Positions 1-10,261 of a stretch of DNA of 64,000 nucleotides are shown one piece after another (the stretch's first letter is position 1; every line of letters starts with the position of its first letter). The notes beneath the pieces are model-generated. The model saw nothing but the letters and a program-made list of their open reading frames with translations, ran no database searches and was not told the DNA's origin. The stretch comes from Azolla caroliniana (lineage: Eukaryota; Polypodiophyta). The stretch spans positions 1,612,001-1,676,000 of the forward strand of contig JBHGNT010000007.1 of NCBI GenBank assembly GCA_043228905.1, read 5' to 3'. The position numbers were made by a program, and so were the translations under genes.

Positions 1-393
1 GACGTGTTCCTCCCCTTCCTAGGGCTCTCAACCCACGCCATGAAGTCCCGCTTCGACAGTCGAAGCGAATCATCGTACCCGTACTTCTCGAGGAGCCGTC
101 CCTCGAGCTCCACCCAAGCCTGGCATCCGGCCAGCACCTCGAGCACCTCCGCGTGGATGCTCGGCGTCACCGCTCGAGGGAATCCGGACAGCCGCCTGTC
201 CTTAGGGATATCCCTCATGATCATTTCGGCCCGATAGGCCTCCAAGTAGCTCGTGGCATTCTTCCCACCGAATCGGCCTATGGTGCCAACAATCAATTCT
301 ATGGCCCTATCAAGGGCACCCGTTCCCTCACGAGCATTTCACTAGCCGATCGACGGCTACTGCCATAGCTTCAGCAAGCTCGGATCCCCTCAT
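1..393 (-). pseudogene. gag fragment of a Ty3-type LTR retrotransposon (runs off the left edge)
   Basis: Read on the minus strand from an ATG at 393, the sequence begins MRGSELAEAM and aligns through most of its length with the plus-strand gag that starts at 1118, including the shared stretches GALDRAIE, YRAEM.MRDIP and LSKRDFM.WVE. It would be the N-terminal part of a capsid-type Gag polyprotein. A one-base frameshift near 325-335 puts a stop about 20 codons in, so the copy is dead. The primer-binding site and LTR follow directly on its 5' side. The rest of the element lies outside the window. Confidence 0.75.
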
Positions 394-416
394 CTTCAAC
401 TCCTTTGCCGCCTTCG

Positions 417-434
417 TTCACGTCGGGTTCACCA
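417..434 (-). promoter_or_regulatory. primer-binding site, complementary to the 3' end of tRNA-Trp
   Basis: On the minus strand the 18 bases TGGTGAACCCGACGTGAA are the complement of the 3' end (with CCA) of plant cytosolic tRNA-Trp as I remember it. The site is separated from the LTR edge at 440 by five bases, the usual spacing for priming of minus-strand DNA synthesis. The identical 18-mer recurs at 6260-6277. Confidence 0.75.
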
Positions 435-439
435 AATGA

Positions 440-540
440 TGTCGTGTTGTTACGCTCTTGCGTGTGAAATGAGGCGGGACCGCGGGGGCCCTGATCCAAG
501 GAGCATGAGAAAGAAGAGGGAGAGCGATTCACAGAAACAC

Positions 541-581
<41 letters not shown>

Positions 582-917
582 CGGGAACAAAAGATTCAAT
601 TATGATGTCAACAACGATTACAACCGGCAAACCGGAAACAGACCCAAAATGGTGGTCCCACACACACACAAGGACGACACAGAGAACGCACGGTGGAGCC
701 TCTACTAGAAGCAAACGGGCCCACATGCAGCAGAGGCAACCGACACAAAAACTTAGCGGAGAGCAACGGTTGAGGAGGAGAGAGCTTGGTCCCCACTCCG
801 ACAGCAGTTCGTCCTCGCCAAAACACGATATCCATATTCTTCTTCTCCCTTCCCTTTTATAGGTCGCCGAGGAGACCGTTACATCAAAACATATCAACTT
901 TATTCTCTGTCCAAAAG
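440..917 (-). mobile_element. 5' LTR of the left-edge Ty3-type element
   Basis: The LTR reads on the minus strand and ends in CGACA five bases before the primer-binding site. It carries a TATA box (CTATAAAAGG, about 853-863) and resembles the LTR at 10262-10743 around the TATA box, around an AATAAA-containing start region, and in a GGGCCCC.GCGGTCCC block near the end. The outer edge near 917 is placed only by that alignment. An AG microsatellite sits inside. Confidence 0.7.
541..582. repeat. (AG)n microsatellite
   Basis: About 20 AG units, slightly interrupted, inside the R/U5 part of the left LTR. Confidence 0.95.
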
Positions 918-1085
918 GACAGAGATACGCATCGATTCCCTAGACAATTAATACCCTTCCTAGTACATATGTACATCAGCCGATCTATTCCTAGCTATGT
1001 ACAATTCATAAACACACACGCGCGCGAAAAGGATTGGGTCACGACTCTTCCCCTTGATTCCTCCTAGGGGCAGTTTTCTCCACGT
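918..1085. other. Short unexplained spacer between two head-to-head elements
   Basis: About 168 bases lie between the outer edge of the minus-strand LTR and the first base recognisable as plus-strand element. It starts within a perfect 8-bp stem hairpin (CTCTGTCC/GGACAGAG, 903-922) and ends with ACGT at 1082-1085, the same four bases that follow the far end of the plus element at 10744. No coding signal is visible. Confidence 0.4.
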
Positions 1086-1117
1086 TGGGTGGAAACAAGG
1101 CGGCAGAGGAATCGAGG

Positions 1118-2711
1118 ATGAGGGGATCAGAGCTCGCTGAAGCCATGGTGGCAGTAGTCGATCAGATAGTAAGTGTTCGCGAGGGCATGGGCGCCCTCGA
1201 TAGGGCCATTGAAGCAATTGTCGGCACAATAGGCTGGTTCAATGGGAAGGACGCCACAAGTTATTTGGTGGCCTACCGAGCCGAAATGGTGATGAGAGAC
1301 ATCCCAGAAGAAAGGCATTTGGTTGGGTTCCCTAGGGTGGCGACACCGCAGAGGTGCTCGAGGTGCAGGCTGGATGCCGGACCTGGGGAGAATTCGAAGC
1401 GCGGCTCCTCGAACGGTACGGGCTTGATGACATGCTTTGGTTATCGAAGCGGGACTTCATGGATTGGGTAGAGACCCCCGGAAAGGGGATGAATACGTCG
1501 GCGCTTCTCTGGGAGTTTGAGGAACGCTTCGCGCAGCTCTCGGCACTGGACAAAGCAATGTTGGACACGAGCCACGTCTTGTTGTTTGTCAAGTCCATGG
1601 ACGCGCGGGATCGAGATCAGGTGGGTCTCCTGTTGGAGACGGATGACGGACTGACGGCCGACTGGGCCGTGGTAAAGAGAGTCTGCGGCCGTTTTGACAA
1701 ACGGCATGAGTGGGTGACAAGGGCTCATCGGGGGCAGGAGCGGTTGTGGCAAGAAAGCTCGAAGGACCCCCGCCGGCGCGAAGGGAGGAAACCCGGGATT
1801 GGCCTAAGACAGGCTCGACTTTGACCAACGTGGTCAAGGGCCCGTCTAGAGGAGAAGCTTTGGAAGAGCTGACACAGATGGTACGAGACCTCCAGATTGC
1901 ATAGGCAAGGAGGGATGGCGGCGAGCAGTTTCGCGACCGGAGGCCTCCGGGTGGGCATTGGTGCTTGTGGTGTGACGCGGTCAGTCACATCCGGAAGGAC
2001 TCTGTGGACTTCGCAAAAGCGATAAGGGCTAACGTGGTGTACCTGTGGAACAGGCTGGTGCATGCAAGCAAGGCCCGGAGAGCCCTGGAGCTAAATATCG
2101 GACGAGGAGGGATGAAAAGGCTGATGGAAGAAGCGGCAACGCGCCATGCGGAGACCATCCACTACTCGGCGTCAGCAGGAATCCGGGTCGGGAGTGACGA
2201 AGGCCGGAGGACGAAGGATTCCTGGTTCTGGCCGTTAGTGCTAGAAGGCCTCACCGGCGTGCGGTTGAGGAAGGAGGAAGCGGACCGCACAAAAAGACAT
2301 GTTCGGGAGGTCACCAGGTGGAGCAATCCGGTCGAGGAAAAGACCGGCTTCATGGAAACCGCATGCCAAAACTACGAGGTTCTAGTAGAAGACAAGCGTG
2401 CAGGAAAAGCCGGAGGGGCCGGACCCTCCCAACGGTATGAGACCCGGTTTGGGCCGAAGCAGAATGATGCCGGTAACCCCGGCGCATCCGATAGAACGAG
2501 ACGGGCCGGTTATCGGCTGAGCACGGAGATTGAGAGGACGACGGACCTGCGGGAGGTCCTCGAGGATCGGATTCTCGACAGCAAGGTGGAGCTATCGTTG
2601 AGGGAGGTGCTCGGGATCACCAAGAAGGAGTTCCACGATTCCATCATGCACTTGGTGAAGCGTAAACGGCTCTCAACGGAGCCAGAGCCGGAGAAGCCGG
2701 TGGAGGTGTGA
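1118..2711 (+). pseudogene. gag pseudogene of the plus-strand Ty3-type element
   Basis: The frame starts MRGSELAEAM, as in the left-edge copy. Conserved gag blocks include YRAEMVMRDIP, LSKRDFMDWVE and FVKSMDARDRDQVG. The frame shifts near 1340 and again near 1750-1800, and a TAG at 1902-1904 interrupts it. A degenerate zinc knuckle lies near 1952-1990 (CLWC then H, the last Cys lost). A basic linker follows to 2711. A 33-base segment is tandemly duplicated across the end at about 2679-2746. Gag would form the virus-like particle. This copy cannot. Confidence 0.75.
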
Positions 2712-3410
2712 ACGGAGCCAGAGCCGGAGAAGCCGGTGGAGGTGTGAACGACGCACCTGGAGGACGTGGCCCTAGAAGACGAGTTAGCGGAGAGCCACTA
2801 TTCGAAGTTGCACTAGGCAAGGGCTACTACATAAACCCCCGTTCGGGTTGGGGACGTCCAGGAGCCGGTAGTGGCGTTGATCGACCACGAGTTAGAGATG
2901 AACCTGATGTCTATGGACTTCTACAAGAAGGGCAAGTGGCCGATCGACACCAAGCACGGGTGGAAAATACGAGCGGCGACGCGCGCCACGGAGGAGCTAC
3001 ACGGGGCCTGCCCAAATGTACGGGTGAAAATTGGTGATGTTAAGATTGACCAACACTTCTTCGTGTAGGAGACATCCTCACACCCGGTGATACTCGGAGA
3101 ACCAAACATTACGGCACCACGCATGGAGACAAAGGTGCTAGATAACGGTTCGGCGTATGCATGCGTGAAGAGCCAGGTTGGCCGACACTCCATCCAATTT
3201 TTGACGGTGCGACCGAACCACGAGCGCAACCACGAGGCCCTCTGTGGCAAAAGCCGAGGGGATTTTTACAGAGGGCTATCAAGGCATGGGGCCGCAGTAG
3301 TCCGGACACCTCAGGGAAACCCCACACATGTACCATAGGAAGGAAACCCTGGACTATAGACAAGAAATTTTGGTTCTCCGACAACGGAGGTTGTACAATA
3401 ACCGGCATTA
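2712..3410 (+). pseudogene. aspartic protease region of the Ty3-type pol
   Basis: The frame through about 2860-3065 contains ALIDHELEMNLMS. This matches the retropepsin active-site region, where the family usually has ALIDHGSEINLMS. A later block PVILGEPNIT (about 3082-3111) matches the C-terminal protease strand. A TAG at 3066-3068 splits the two parts and further stops follow. The region is cut at 3410 by insertion of the nested LTR element. The sequence resumes at 6932. Confidence 0.6.
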
Positions 3411-3414
3411 GCGT
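3411..3414. repeat. Left target-site duplication GCGT of the nested element
   Basis: GCGT directly precedes TGTCG of the left LTR and recurs directly after CGACA of the right LTR at 6928-6931. A 4-bp duplication is inferred. The base A before it on the left equals the last LTR base, so a 5-bp reading cannot be fully excluded. Confidence 0.7.
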
Positions 3415-4059
3415 TGTCGCGAAGATTCGCGCGTGCGTGTGCTACTCGAGCGACCACCGGGGTCTTGGACTAGGGAGGATGTTCGCAGAATTATCGAAGA
3501 GATGACGATCAATGTAAGATTAGATGAAATTTGTTCACTTGAGAAGAAGAAAGATTGTACACTTGAGAAGTAGAAAAATATGAAGAAGATAAAGACAAAC
3601 ATAATTAAATTGACGATAGTTGTGTTGGTGATATCACATATTGAGCCCCCCTTACACAAGCCCAACTAGAGGCTTTTATAGGTCTTTCCATGCTTGTGAC
3701 ATGCACAAAACCATGGGCTAAAACCATGGTTTTGTGCACACAGTTTTGCTTATGTCATGCACAAACCATGGGTTTAGAACCATGGTTTTGTGCACATGGT
3801 TTTCGAATGGTTGTTTCATCTATAATTCATATATGAAAAGTAAATACATAAAATCTACACTATATAATAGTTGGCCTAGTGGTAAGGCAAACATCTTGTA
3901 TCTTAGAGGTGCAAGGTTCAAACCTTCTTTGCACCCCTCTGTATGAACTCAAGTGCCACTAGGCCTTAGGCTTATTTGTTAAGTGTATGTGCAATGTTGC
4001 ACATCCTTGGTTTATTCGTCTCACTCGATTTCACACCGTAGCCGAAAATCGTCACGACA
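3415..4059 (-). mobile_element. 3' LTR of the nested element
   Basis: This LTR pairs with 6283-6927 at equal length. On the plus strand it includes two inverted-looking blocks around ACCATGGTTTTGTGCACA (near 3722-3796) and an antisense tRNA-like stretch at 3871-3937. Confidence 0.92.
3871..3937 (+). other. tRNA-like segment (A box + B box), antisense to its LTR
   Basis: GGCCTAGTGGTAAGG fits a Pol III A box. GGTTCAAACC at 3915-3924 fits a B box and is flanked by complementary GCAA/TTGC bases like a T arm. Spacing is tRNA-like. It lacks a convincing acceptor stem, so it is a tRNA-derived relic or internal promoter rather than a tRNA gene. Confidence 0.5.
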
Positions 4060-4075
4060 TCCACCCCCACCAAAC
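4060..4075 (-). promoter_or_regulatory. Polypurine tract of the nested element
   Basis: On the minus strand the bases directly before the 3' LTR are GGTGGGGGTGGA, a G-rich purine tract abutting TGTCG. This is where plus-strand priming is expected. It confirms the minus orientation. Confidence 0.75.
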
Positions 4076-5546
4076 CCGCACATCCTCCGGTATGTGCCGC
4101 GAAAGGTGAAGAGGTGAGATCTTTAGCAACAGTGATCAACCGAGTTCCTCCGCACTCTCGTCGACCTCGTCTAACTTCGTCTTCCACTTCGAGTATGCCC
4201 AATCTTTCTAACCGAACCATCGTAGCCACCCGATCCACCATATCCGACGCTCACACCTTCTTCCCTGGTCGGTTGTAGTAGATCTACCGAACAATGTCGT
4301 CGATCCGACCGCTCTTCCTTCGTCCACCGCGTGCGTCCTTCGATTGGACTCTTGGCCACTCCTCACGCTCACCATCTTCAACTGGGGGTTGTGGATCGTT
4401 CGTGTCGATCTCCTATTAGGCCGGGTTTGCCCTTGTCCGGATTGGTGTCCGCCGATCGTTTCTCGGCTCGGTTGGCGTTCGTCTCCATTCGCATTTCGCT
4501 GAGTCGGGCTCGACCGATTGATTCCTACTGGGTCGGCCCCCTTTTGGATCGGGATTGTCCGATCGATTTCGGCCGAATCAGGTTTCGGCCGGGTCGGCCC
4601 CGGTCGATCGGCTCCCATGTGGATCTTCCTTTGTTCGGGCCGGAATCTTGGCCAGATCGTCTTTCGGTTCGACCGGTTCTTGACTCTTCCTTCCTTCCCG
4701 CATGCCGCCTCTCCATTGAACTCAACCGCGGCTTCATCCTTGGCCTCCTCGTCATCCACATCCTTCCCTCCGTGTATGCTCACCTCGAGCCATATTGTCT
4801 CCTCTCCGCCACCTCCTTTATCTTTGGTCTTATGTCGACACACGGTCTCGACTGCCGAAGTCTTCAAAACCAGTGTGAAGGAATCCCTTCGTTCATGCAC
4901 ATTTACCTTGTCTTCCTCATCGCCCTTCCGGTCGTCCGCTTTTCCGTCCACACATTCCGTCTCTCCGGTCTCACGTTGGCTCACTCTGTAGAATAGGTGT
5001 GGGGATATCCTTTCGTCCTCGATCTTCTTCCTCCTTGTGTTGGGCCTTCGTCTTCCCGTCACCACCTTCCGTCTCTCCCGTCTCACATTGGCACAATAAC
5101 ACAACCGCCGAAGTCTCTGGAACAAGTGTGGAGAAAGTCTCGACATGGCTATCCGCCATCGACTCGTCCATAGCCACCTCCGACTCGATGTCGTTTGTCA
5201 TGGTTACCTCCTCAATCACATCGGACTCAAACACTTTATCTCCCTTGATCATGCAAGCTTTTCTCATGCTTACACCTTCATCACCCGACGTTTCGTACAT
5301 AATGCGTGTTACGAAACATTTATCCTCCCTTGAAGTGGCGTTCGCCGTCCTCGAGTCATCGGCCTCCTCATTGGCCGTCGTTTCTTCATAAGACAAGAAG
5401 GTGACTTGTTTCGCACCTTCTCTCTCGGTACCATCATACCGAACCTGAGCCTTTGTATCGGCCACTTCATTAACCCGCATTTGTTGGGAGGTCTCTTGTT
5501 CCTCGATCACCATTCGCCTCGGTTTTGTCTCCCTTTTAAGCTTCAT
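4076..5546 (-). pseudogene. Charged low-complexity interior of the nested element
   Basis: Minus-strand frames at 4208-5146 and 4971-5546 encode Arg/Glu/Asp/Thr-rich sequence (for example ETGETECVDGKADDRKGDEE and VPETSAVVLLCQCETGETE). Related phrases such as KTSAVETV and ETSAVVLL recur, which suggests internal duplication. I recognise no protease, RT or integrase motif. It may be the C-terminal part of the Gag protein or non-coding filler. The plus-strand frames here are shadows. Confidence 0.45.
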
Positions 5547-5626
5547 TTCTTTTGTTGGTGGCGCATTGCTGCATCTCGTCCCTCTTCAATCGTCCCTCAT
5601 GGGTCGTCTTGTTGTCGTCGATATTC

Positions 5627-6238
5627 TCACTCGCCCCTTATCGTGTAGTCGGATACACTTTCCACTTTGCTCCAATCCTCAATGAGGCCATTTGCATCGT
5701 CATCTTCTTCAAGTTTGAGGCCGATGGACATCCTTTCCATTCGATCGATTGACTTCACGAACATAAGGACCTTATCGACCCCCACCAATCTTTGTTCCCG
5801 CTCCGAGAGTTGAGAAAAACGATGCTCGAAGTCTACGAATGCTTGTGTCGCGCCTTGGTGGGTCTTCGCTGATGTCACCCATTGGTCGAAGTTGCGTCGA
5901 TCTCGTCCTTTCAGTCTCTCATAGCCATATTCCTCCAATAAAGCCTTCTCGAAAGTCGCCCACGAATCATGAGCTTCTAGAAGCTCTTTTACATCTTTGA
6001 AGATCGGTTGAGACACCACCCAACAAAAGTACTCCAGCCTCATAGCTTCGTCCACACCTCTTGAATCCATCTCCGCATTGTAGAGTTTTAGAAAACTTTG
6101 GACTTCGGCGCCGTTGAAATAGCTCACTCGCTCAACTACCCTCTCGACGGCTTGTTGGGCTTCATTTCGTCTTTTCCCTTCTCCTAGAAACTCCATCATC
6201 CTTTTTGACATTGCCTCCATGAGATATTCGCCATCCAT
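5627..6238 (-). CDS. Gag-like ORF of the nested element
   Basis: The 203-residue frame starts 22 bases downstream of the primer-binding site on the minus strand. It is rich in helix-forming charged residues, with blocks such as YFNGAEVQSFLKLYNAEMD, WATFEKALLEEYGYERL and VDFEHRFSQLSEREQRL. The layout parallels the plus-strand gag (GWFNGKDATSYLVAYRAEM; EFEARLLERYGLDD; WEFEERFAQLSALDKAML), so the two Gags are distant relatives. It reads through without a stop, consistent with the young LTRs. No zinc knuckle is visible in this ORF. Confidence 0.7.
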   Translation of the reverse strand: MDGEYLMEAMSKRMMEFLGEGKRRNEAQQAVERVVERVSYFNGAEVQSFLKLYNAEMDSRGVDEAMRLEYFCWVVSQPIFKDVKELLEAHDSWATFEKALLEEYGYERLKGRDRRNFDQWVTSAKTHQGATQAFVDFEHRFSQLSEREQRLVGVDKVLMFVKSIDRMERMSIGLKLEEDDDANGLIEDWSKVESVSDYTIRGE

Positions 6239-6259
6239 CTTCGTCCTCCCCTGTTGCTC

Positions 6260-6277
6260 TTCACGTCGGGTTCACCA
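6260..6277 (-). promoter_or_regulatory. primer-binding site, tRNA-Trp type
   Basis: The same 18 bases as at 417-434 (TGGTGAACCCGACGTGAA on the minus strand), again separated from the LTR edge at 6283 by the five bases TCATT. This shared signal ties the two element families together. Confidence 0.8.
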
Positions 6278-6282
6278 AATGA

Positions 6283-6927
6283 TGTCGCGAAGATTCGCGC
6301 ATGCGTGTGCTACTCGAGCGACCACCGGGGTCTTGGACTAGGGAGGATGTTCGCAGAATTATCGAAGAGATGACGATCAATGTAAGATTAGATGAAATTT
6401 GTTCACTTGAGAAGAAGAAAGATTGTACACTTGAGAAGTAGAAAAATATGAAGATGATAAAGACAAACATAATTAAATTGACGATAATTGTGTTGGTGAT
6501 ATCACATATTGAGCCCCCCTTACACAAGCCCAACTAGAGGCTTTTATAGGTCTTTCCATGCTCGTGACATGCACAAAACCATGGGCTAAAACCATGGTTT
6601 TGTGCACACGGTTTTGCTTATGTCATGCACAAACCATGGGTTTAGAACCATGGTTTTGTGCACATGGTTTTCTAATGGTTGTTTCATCTATAATTCATAT
6701 ATGAAAAGTAAATACATAAAATTTACACTATATAATAGTTGTCCTAGAGGTAAGGCAAACATCTTGTATCTTAGAGGTGCAAGGTTCAAACCTTCTTTGC
6801 ACCCCTCTGTATGAACTCAAGTGCCACTAGGCCTTAGGCTTATTTGTTAAGTGTATGTGCAATGTTGCACATCCTTGGTTTATTCGTCTCACTCGATTTC
6901 ACACCGTAGCCAAAAATCGTCACGACA
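6283..6927 (-). mobile_element. 5' LTR of the nested element
   Basis: This LTR is 645 bp, TGTCG...CGACA, and near-identical to 3415-4059. Observed differences are mostly single transitions. It carries the same antisense tRNA-like segment (6739-6805). In the minus direction the promoter should lie here, and CCTATAAAAGCC (about 6538-6549 on the plus strand read backwards) is a good TATA candidate. Confidence 0.92.
6739..6805 (+). other. tRNA-like segment (A box + B box), antisense to its LTR
   Basis: Second copy of the 3871-3937 module. The B box GGTTCAAACC is intact at 6783-6792. The A-box region has two changes (GTCCTAGAGGTAAGG). Confidence 0.5.
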
Positions 6928-6931
6928 GCGT
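6928..6931. repeat. Right target-site duplication GCGT of the nested element
   Basis: Directly follows CGACA of the right LTR and matches 3411-3414. Confidence 0.7.
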
Positions 6932-9039
6932 CTGGAACATCTCGGGGCGTGCAGAGTCCTAGGCCCTGACGAAGTGATAGGCAGCGCTATGGAGGCGGTC
7001 TCTTTTGATGATACCTTGGGATATTTGAGGAACGTGCTCGAAGAAGGCCTCAGTGAAGACCAGACGATTCTGTTTAGTTCAGAACGAATGTACGAAGTCA
7101 TCGTCGACTTCGGCAAAGGGTTTTAGTCAGATCAGACGGCCCGTGTGGATACAAGGTACAAGATTGTGGACCGGAAGATGAGGCCAGTCGCGGCACCCTT
7201 GCCGGAGGGCAGCGAGTTACGGATGAAAGGGATCGCGTCGGACCCAAGTTTACGAGATCCGACTGGCATAGGATACCGGTTCATCTACATAACGCTACGA
7301 GAGCTCAAGGTCGGTGGGGGTAGCTTTCTACTGCCGGCAAAGGAGGAATGATTTCAGATAATGCTCGGGAGGCAGGGGAGGCACAGGAAGGCCTTCGCAT
7401 TCTCGCCGGAAGAGATCGGGTGCGTAGACCCGACGATCGTTGAGCCGATGGTATCTTCACGGTACCGCATGTGCCGTGGAATCTCAAACCGATTCCAGTA
7501 CCCAGAGCTCACATCCTACAGCTGATGGAGCAGCTGAAGCAAAAGGTGGAGATGGGCATCCTCGAACCGTCGAGTGCCCCATACTCAAATCGGTGGTTTA
7601 CTGTGCCAAAGATTAACGGCACGTTGCCCTTTATTCAGGACCTGCAGCCGGTCAACAAGGTGACCATTTGGAACGAAGGAATCAGACCGACCATTGACGA
7701 GTTCGTGGAGGCCTTCATCGGAAGGTCGATTTACTCAGTCAGGGATCTGTACTCGGGGTACGATCAATTCCAACTAGCCGTAGAAAGCAAGGATATTACG
7801 ACAATGCGAACTCCTCTCAGCCTAGTGTGGATGTGTACCCTTCCGCAAGGGGGGACAAACTCGGTAGCGCACATGGTGAATGCGATGAATAAAGTGCTAA
7901 GGTACTGCATCCCCAACATCACCATGCCGTTTTTGGATGACATCCCAATCAAGGGATGTCCGGTGGAGGATAAGGACGAAACGGTCGAACCGGACGGGTG
8001 TCGGAAATTCGTCTCGAACCACATTGGAAACTGCGAGAAGGTGCTACAGAAGTTGGAAGGCGCGCGGCTCACCTTCTCCAGGGAGAAATCGGCTTTCGGA
8101 CAATCGGAAATCATGGTCGTCGGACACCTGTGCGGGCCTTACGGCCGGAAACCGTCTCCGACTAAGGTGGAAGCTATCTCCGCGATGGAGGAAGACTGCA
8201 AGTCGGTTACAGAAGTCTGGAGGTTCTTGGGATCTTGCGCGTTCTACCACATTTGGATCCCGCATTACGCCCATATCGCGGAGCCGCTCTATGGGTTTTT
8301 GAAGAAAGGGCGCAAGTTCGAGTGGAGCGGGGAGCATGCGGAGTCGGTCTGGAAAATGAAAGAAGCACTTGCGGCGGCACCAGCACTCCGGAAAGCGGTC
8401 TACGGCAAACATGTTCCGATTTCCGTAACAGTAGACACGAGTCCGACCGGAATCAGATGGGTGATCAACTAGGAGGATAAGAACGGCACGAGGTTCCCCA
8501 TCCGGTTTGGTGCGAAAGTACTTAGCGAGCAACAACAAGGATACGCCCAAGTTAAACGCGAACTCTGGGGTATTGTTTCGGCGGTCAAGGCCGACAAAGA
8601 CTACTTGATCGGGACAAAGGTAATAATAGAGACGGACTGCCTACCGATTCTCGGTATGGTTTCCGGATGCGCGACACCGGACCTAGCAATGCTCAGGTGG
8701 ATAGCATACATTAAGTCCCTGAATCCGGAGATATGGCACATCTCTGAGAAGGACAACGCCATGGCCGACATGCTTTCGCGAGCGAGGTTTGATGACGAGG
8801 GCGGCATGGTTTCAGAGGATGAGGAAGTCGGTGTGGACTTCTTCGAGAAGGCTTACATGATGATGAGAAGGGAGAGCACTCCATCGCTTAACGAGTTCGA
8901 CGAGAGCAAGTACGATGGGGAGTGGCTCCAGATCGATGGGTTCCTGAAAACGATGAGGCCGGACGCGGCCTGGACAAAGGAAGAGGCTAACCAGATCCGG
9001 AAGAAAGCATACCGATTCTACGGGACGGAAGCATATTGA
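6932..9039 (+). pseudogene. Reverse transcriptase-RNase H of the Ty3-type element
   Basis: Linker sequence (YKIVDRKMRPVAAPLPEGSE, about 7160-7220) leads into RT at 7471. RT blocks include PYSNRWFTVPK, IYSVRDLYSGYDQFQLA, LPQGGTNSVAHM and FLDDIPIKG, the last replacing the usual YxDD box context with FLDD. RNase H blocks follow: VTVDTSP, FGAKVLSEQQQGYAQVKREL, IIETDCLPIL and WHISEKDNAMADMLSR. A TAG at 8470-8472 interrupts an otherwise continuous frame that ends at 9039. It would copy element RNA into DNA, but this copy is inactive. Confidence 0.88.
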
Positions 9040-10258
9040 AGCACCCGAAGAAGCGAGACAGCGTCCCACTTCGGGTAGTGGCGAGGAAGGAGGAGCAAGA
9101 AGCATTGCTAACGGCATACCACAAGAGTCCTTGGGCCGGACATCGGGGAACATGGGCCACGTTCGAGAAGCTAAAAGAGAAGTACCGGTGGTCGGGACTG
9201 TACCGGGACGTGCATCGGTTCGTAACGACTTGCGAAAGATGTCAGATGCACTCCATAGTCTGACGTCGGGACGAGCTACACCCAACTTATCCAGAGACCA
9301 TCCACTTCAAGTGGATGGTGGATCTGGTGACGATGCCGATGGGGGTGGGGCAGATGCGGTACCTGGTGCTAGCACAAGAGGACCTGACGAACCAGGTGGA
9401 GGGTCGAGCGTGTTACCGAACAAGACGACCGCGGCTGTGTGCCGATTCTTGATCGAAGAATTGGTTTGTCGGTATGGGTGCGTAGGGAAGATCGTAGCGG
9501 ACCTTGGAGAACTTGATGCACAAGAGGCCGAAGAGTTGTTTGATCGGTTAGGGGTTAAACTCTCGCTCACCACAGCATACAATCTAGAGGCAAACGGGAA
9601 GGTGGAACACGGATACAGGCCAATCGTAAAGGCGTTGGTACGGGCATGTGAAGGCCAAGTCAGGAACTGGTCGTGGCTCCTACCTTACGCGTTGTGGACG
9701 GACTGAACTACGCACAGTTCAGTAACCGGGTTCATGCTAGCGGAGCTGATGTACGGGCAGAAGCCGATCATGCCGATGGAGCGAAGGATCTCCTCATGGG
9801 CCGCGGTGGACAGGAGAGAAGAGATGAGCCAGGAGGAGCTATTAGCGGTGTGAATCCGACAGCTCGAGCGAAGACCGAAGGACATGGAATGAGCAATGAC
9901 GAAGCTACGTGCGGAAAGGACAAAGAACAAGGGGTGATTCGACTGGACTCATAGACTACGACCAAAGAAAATCGAGAAAGGCGAATGGGTTCTCGTCTAC
10001 GAAAGCAGCCTCGACAACCAGCACAAGGCGATGCGGAAATTTACGAGGAGGTGGTTCGGGCCTTACGCGATGACAAGCGCCAACAACAACGGCACCTACC
10101 ATCTCGCGGAGTTTCACGGAACGAGAATAGTTGTGCCGGTGGCCGGGAAGAGGATCAAAGCATTCAAGAAGCAGCACGAGTACGAACCAAACCTAGAGGA
10201 TATGGATAGCGACGGCGACCGGTTCGGAGCGGATGGTGATCTGGGGAACGAAAGATAA
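9040..10258 (+). pseudogene. Integrase of the Ty3-type element
   Basis: An HHCC zinc-binding domain is clear at about 9115-9260 (AYHKSPWAGHRGTWATFEKL, then CERCQMHS). After a frameshift the catalytic core shows GKIVADLGELDAQEAEELF (second acidic residue region) and TTAYNLEANGKVEHGY (the Glu). Further shifts follow. The C-terminal part at 10031-10258 (WFGPYAMTSANNNGTYHLAE, KRIKAFKK) matches the family's integrase tail. No chromodomain follows. The order RT-RH-IN defines a Ty3-type rather than Copia element. Confidence 0.82.
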
Positions 10259-10261
10259 GCA

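Larger units (their letters stand above)
3415..6927 (-). mobile_element. Nested, full-length non-autonomous LTR retrotransposon (gag-only)
   Basis: Two 645-bp LTRs (3415-4059 and 6283-6927), both TGTCG...CGACA, flank a 2.2-kb interior. By eye they differ at about ten positions. Read on the minus strand the order is 5' LTR, tRNA-Trp primer site, a 203-residue Gag-like ORF, a long low-complexity charged region, a purine tract, then 3' LTR. No protease, RT or integrase is present, so it must borrow enzymes in trans. This is the TR-GAG architecture. It sits in the protease region of the older plus-strand element with GCGT duplicated. Confidence 0.9.

Noticed and set aside
1127-1598. Minus-strand frames over the plus gag
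   Set aside because: Antisense shadows of the gag coding sequence.
3871-3937. Genuine tRNA gene
   Set aside because: A and B boxes are recognisable, but acceptor and anticodon stems do not pair convincingly. Copies are decayed and tied to LTR position.
4331-4996. 221-residue plus-strand open frame
   Set aside because: It is the antisense of the charged minus-strand interior of the nested element. No domain or independent signal.
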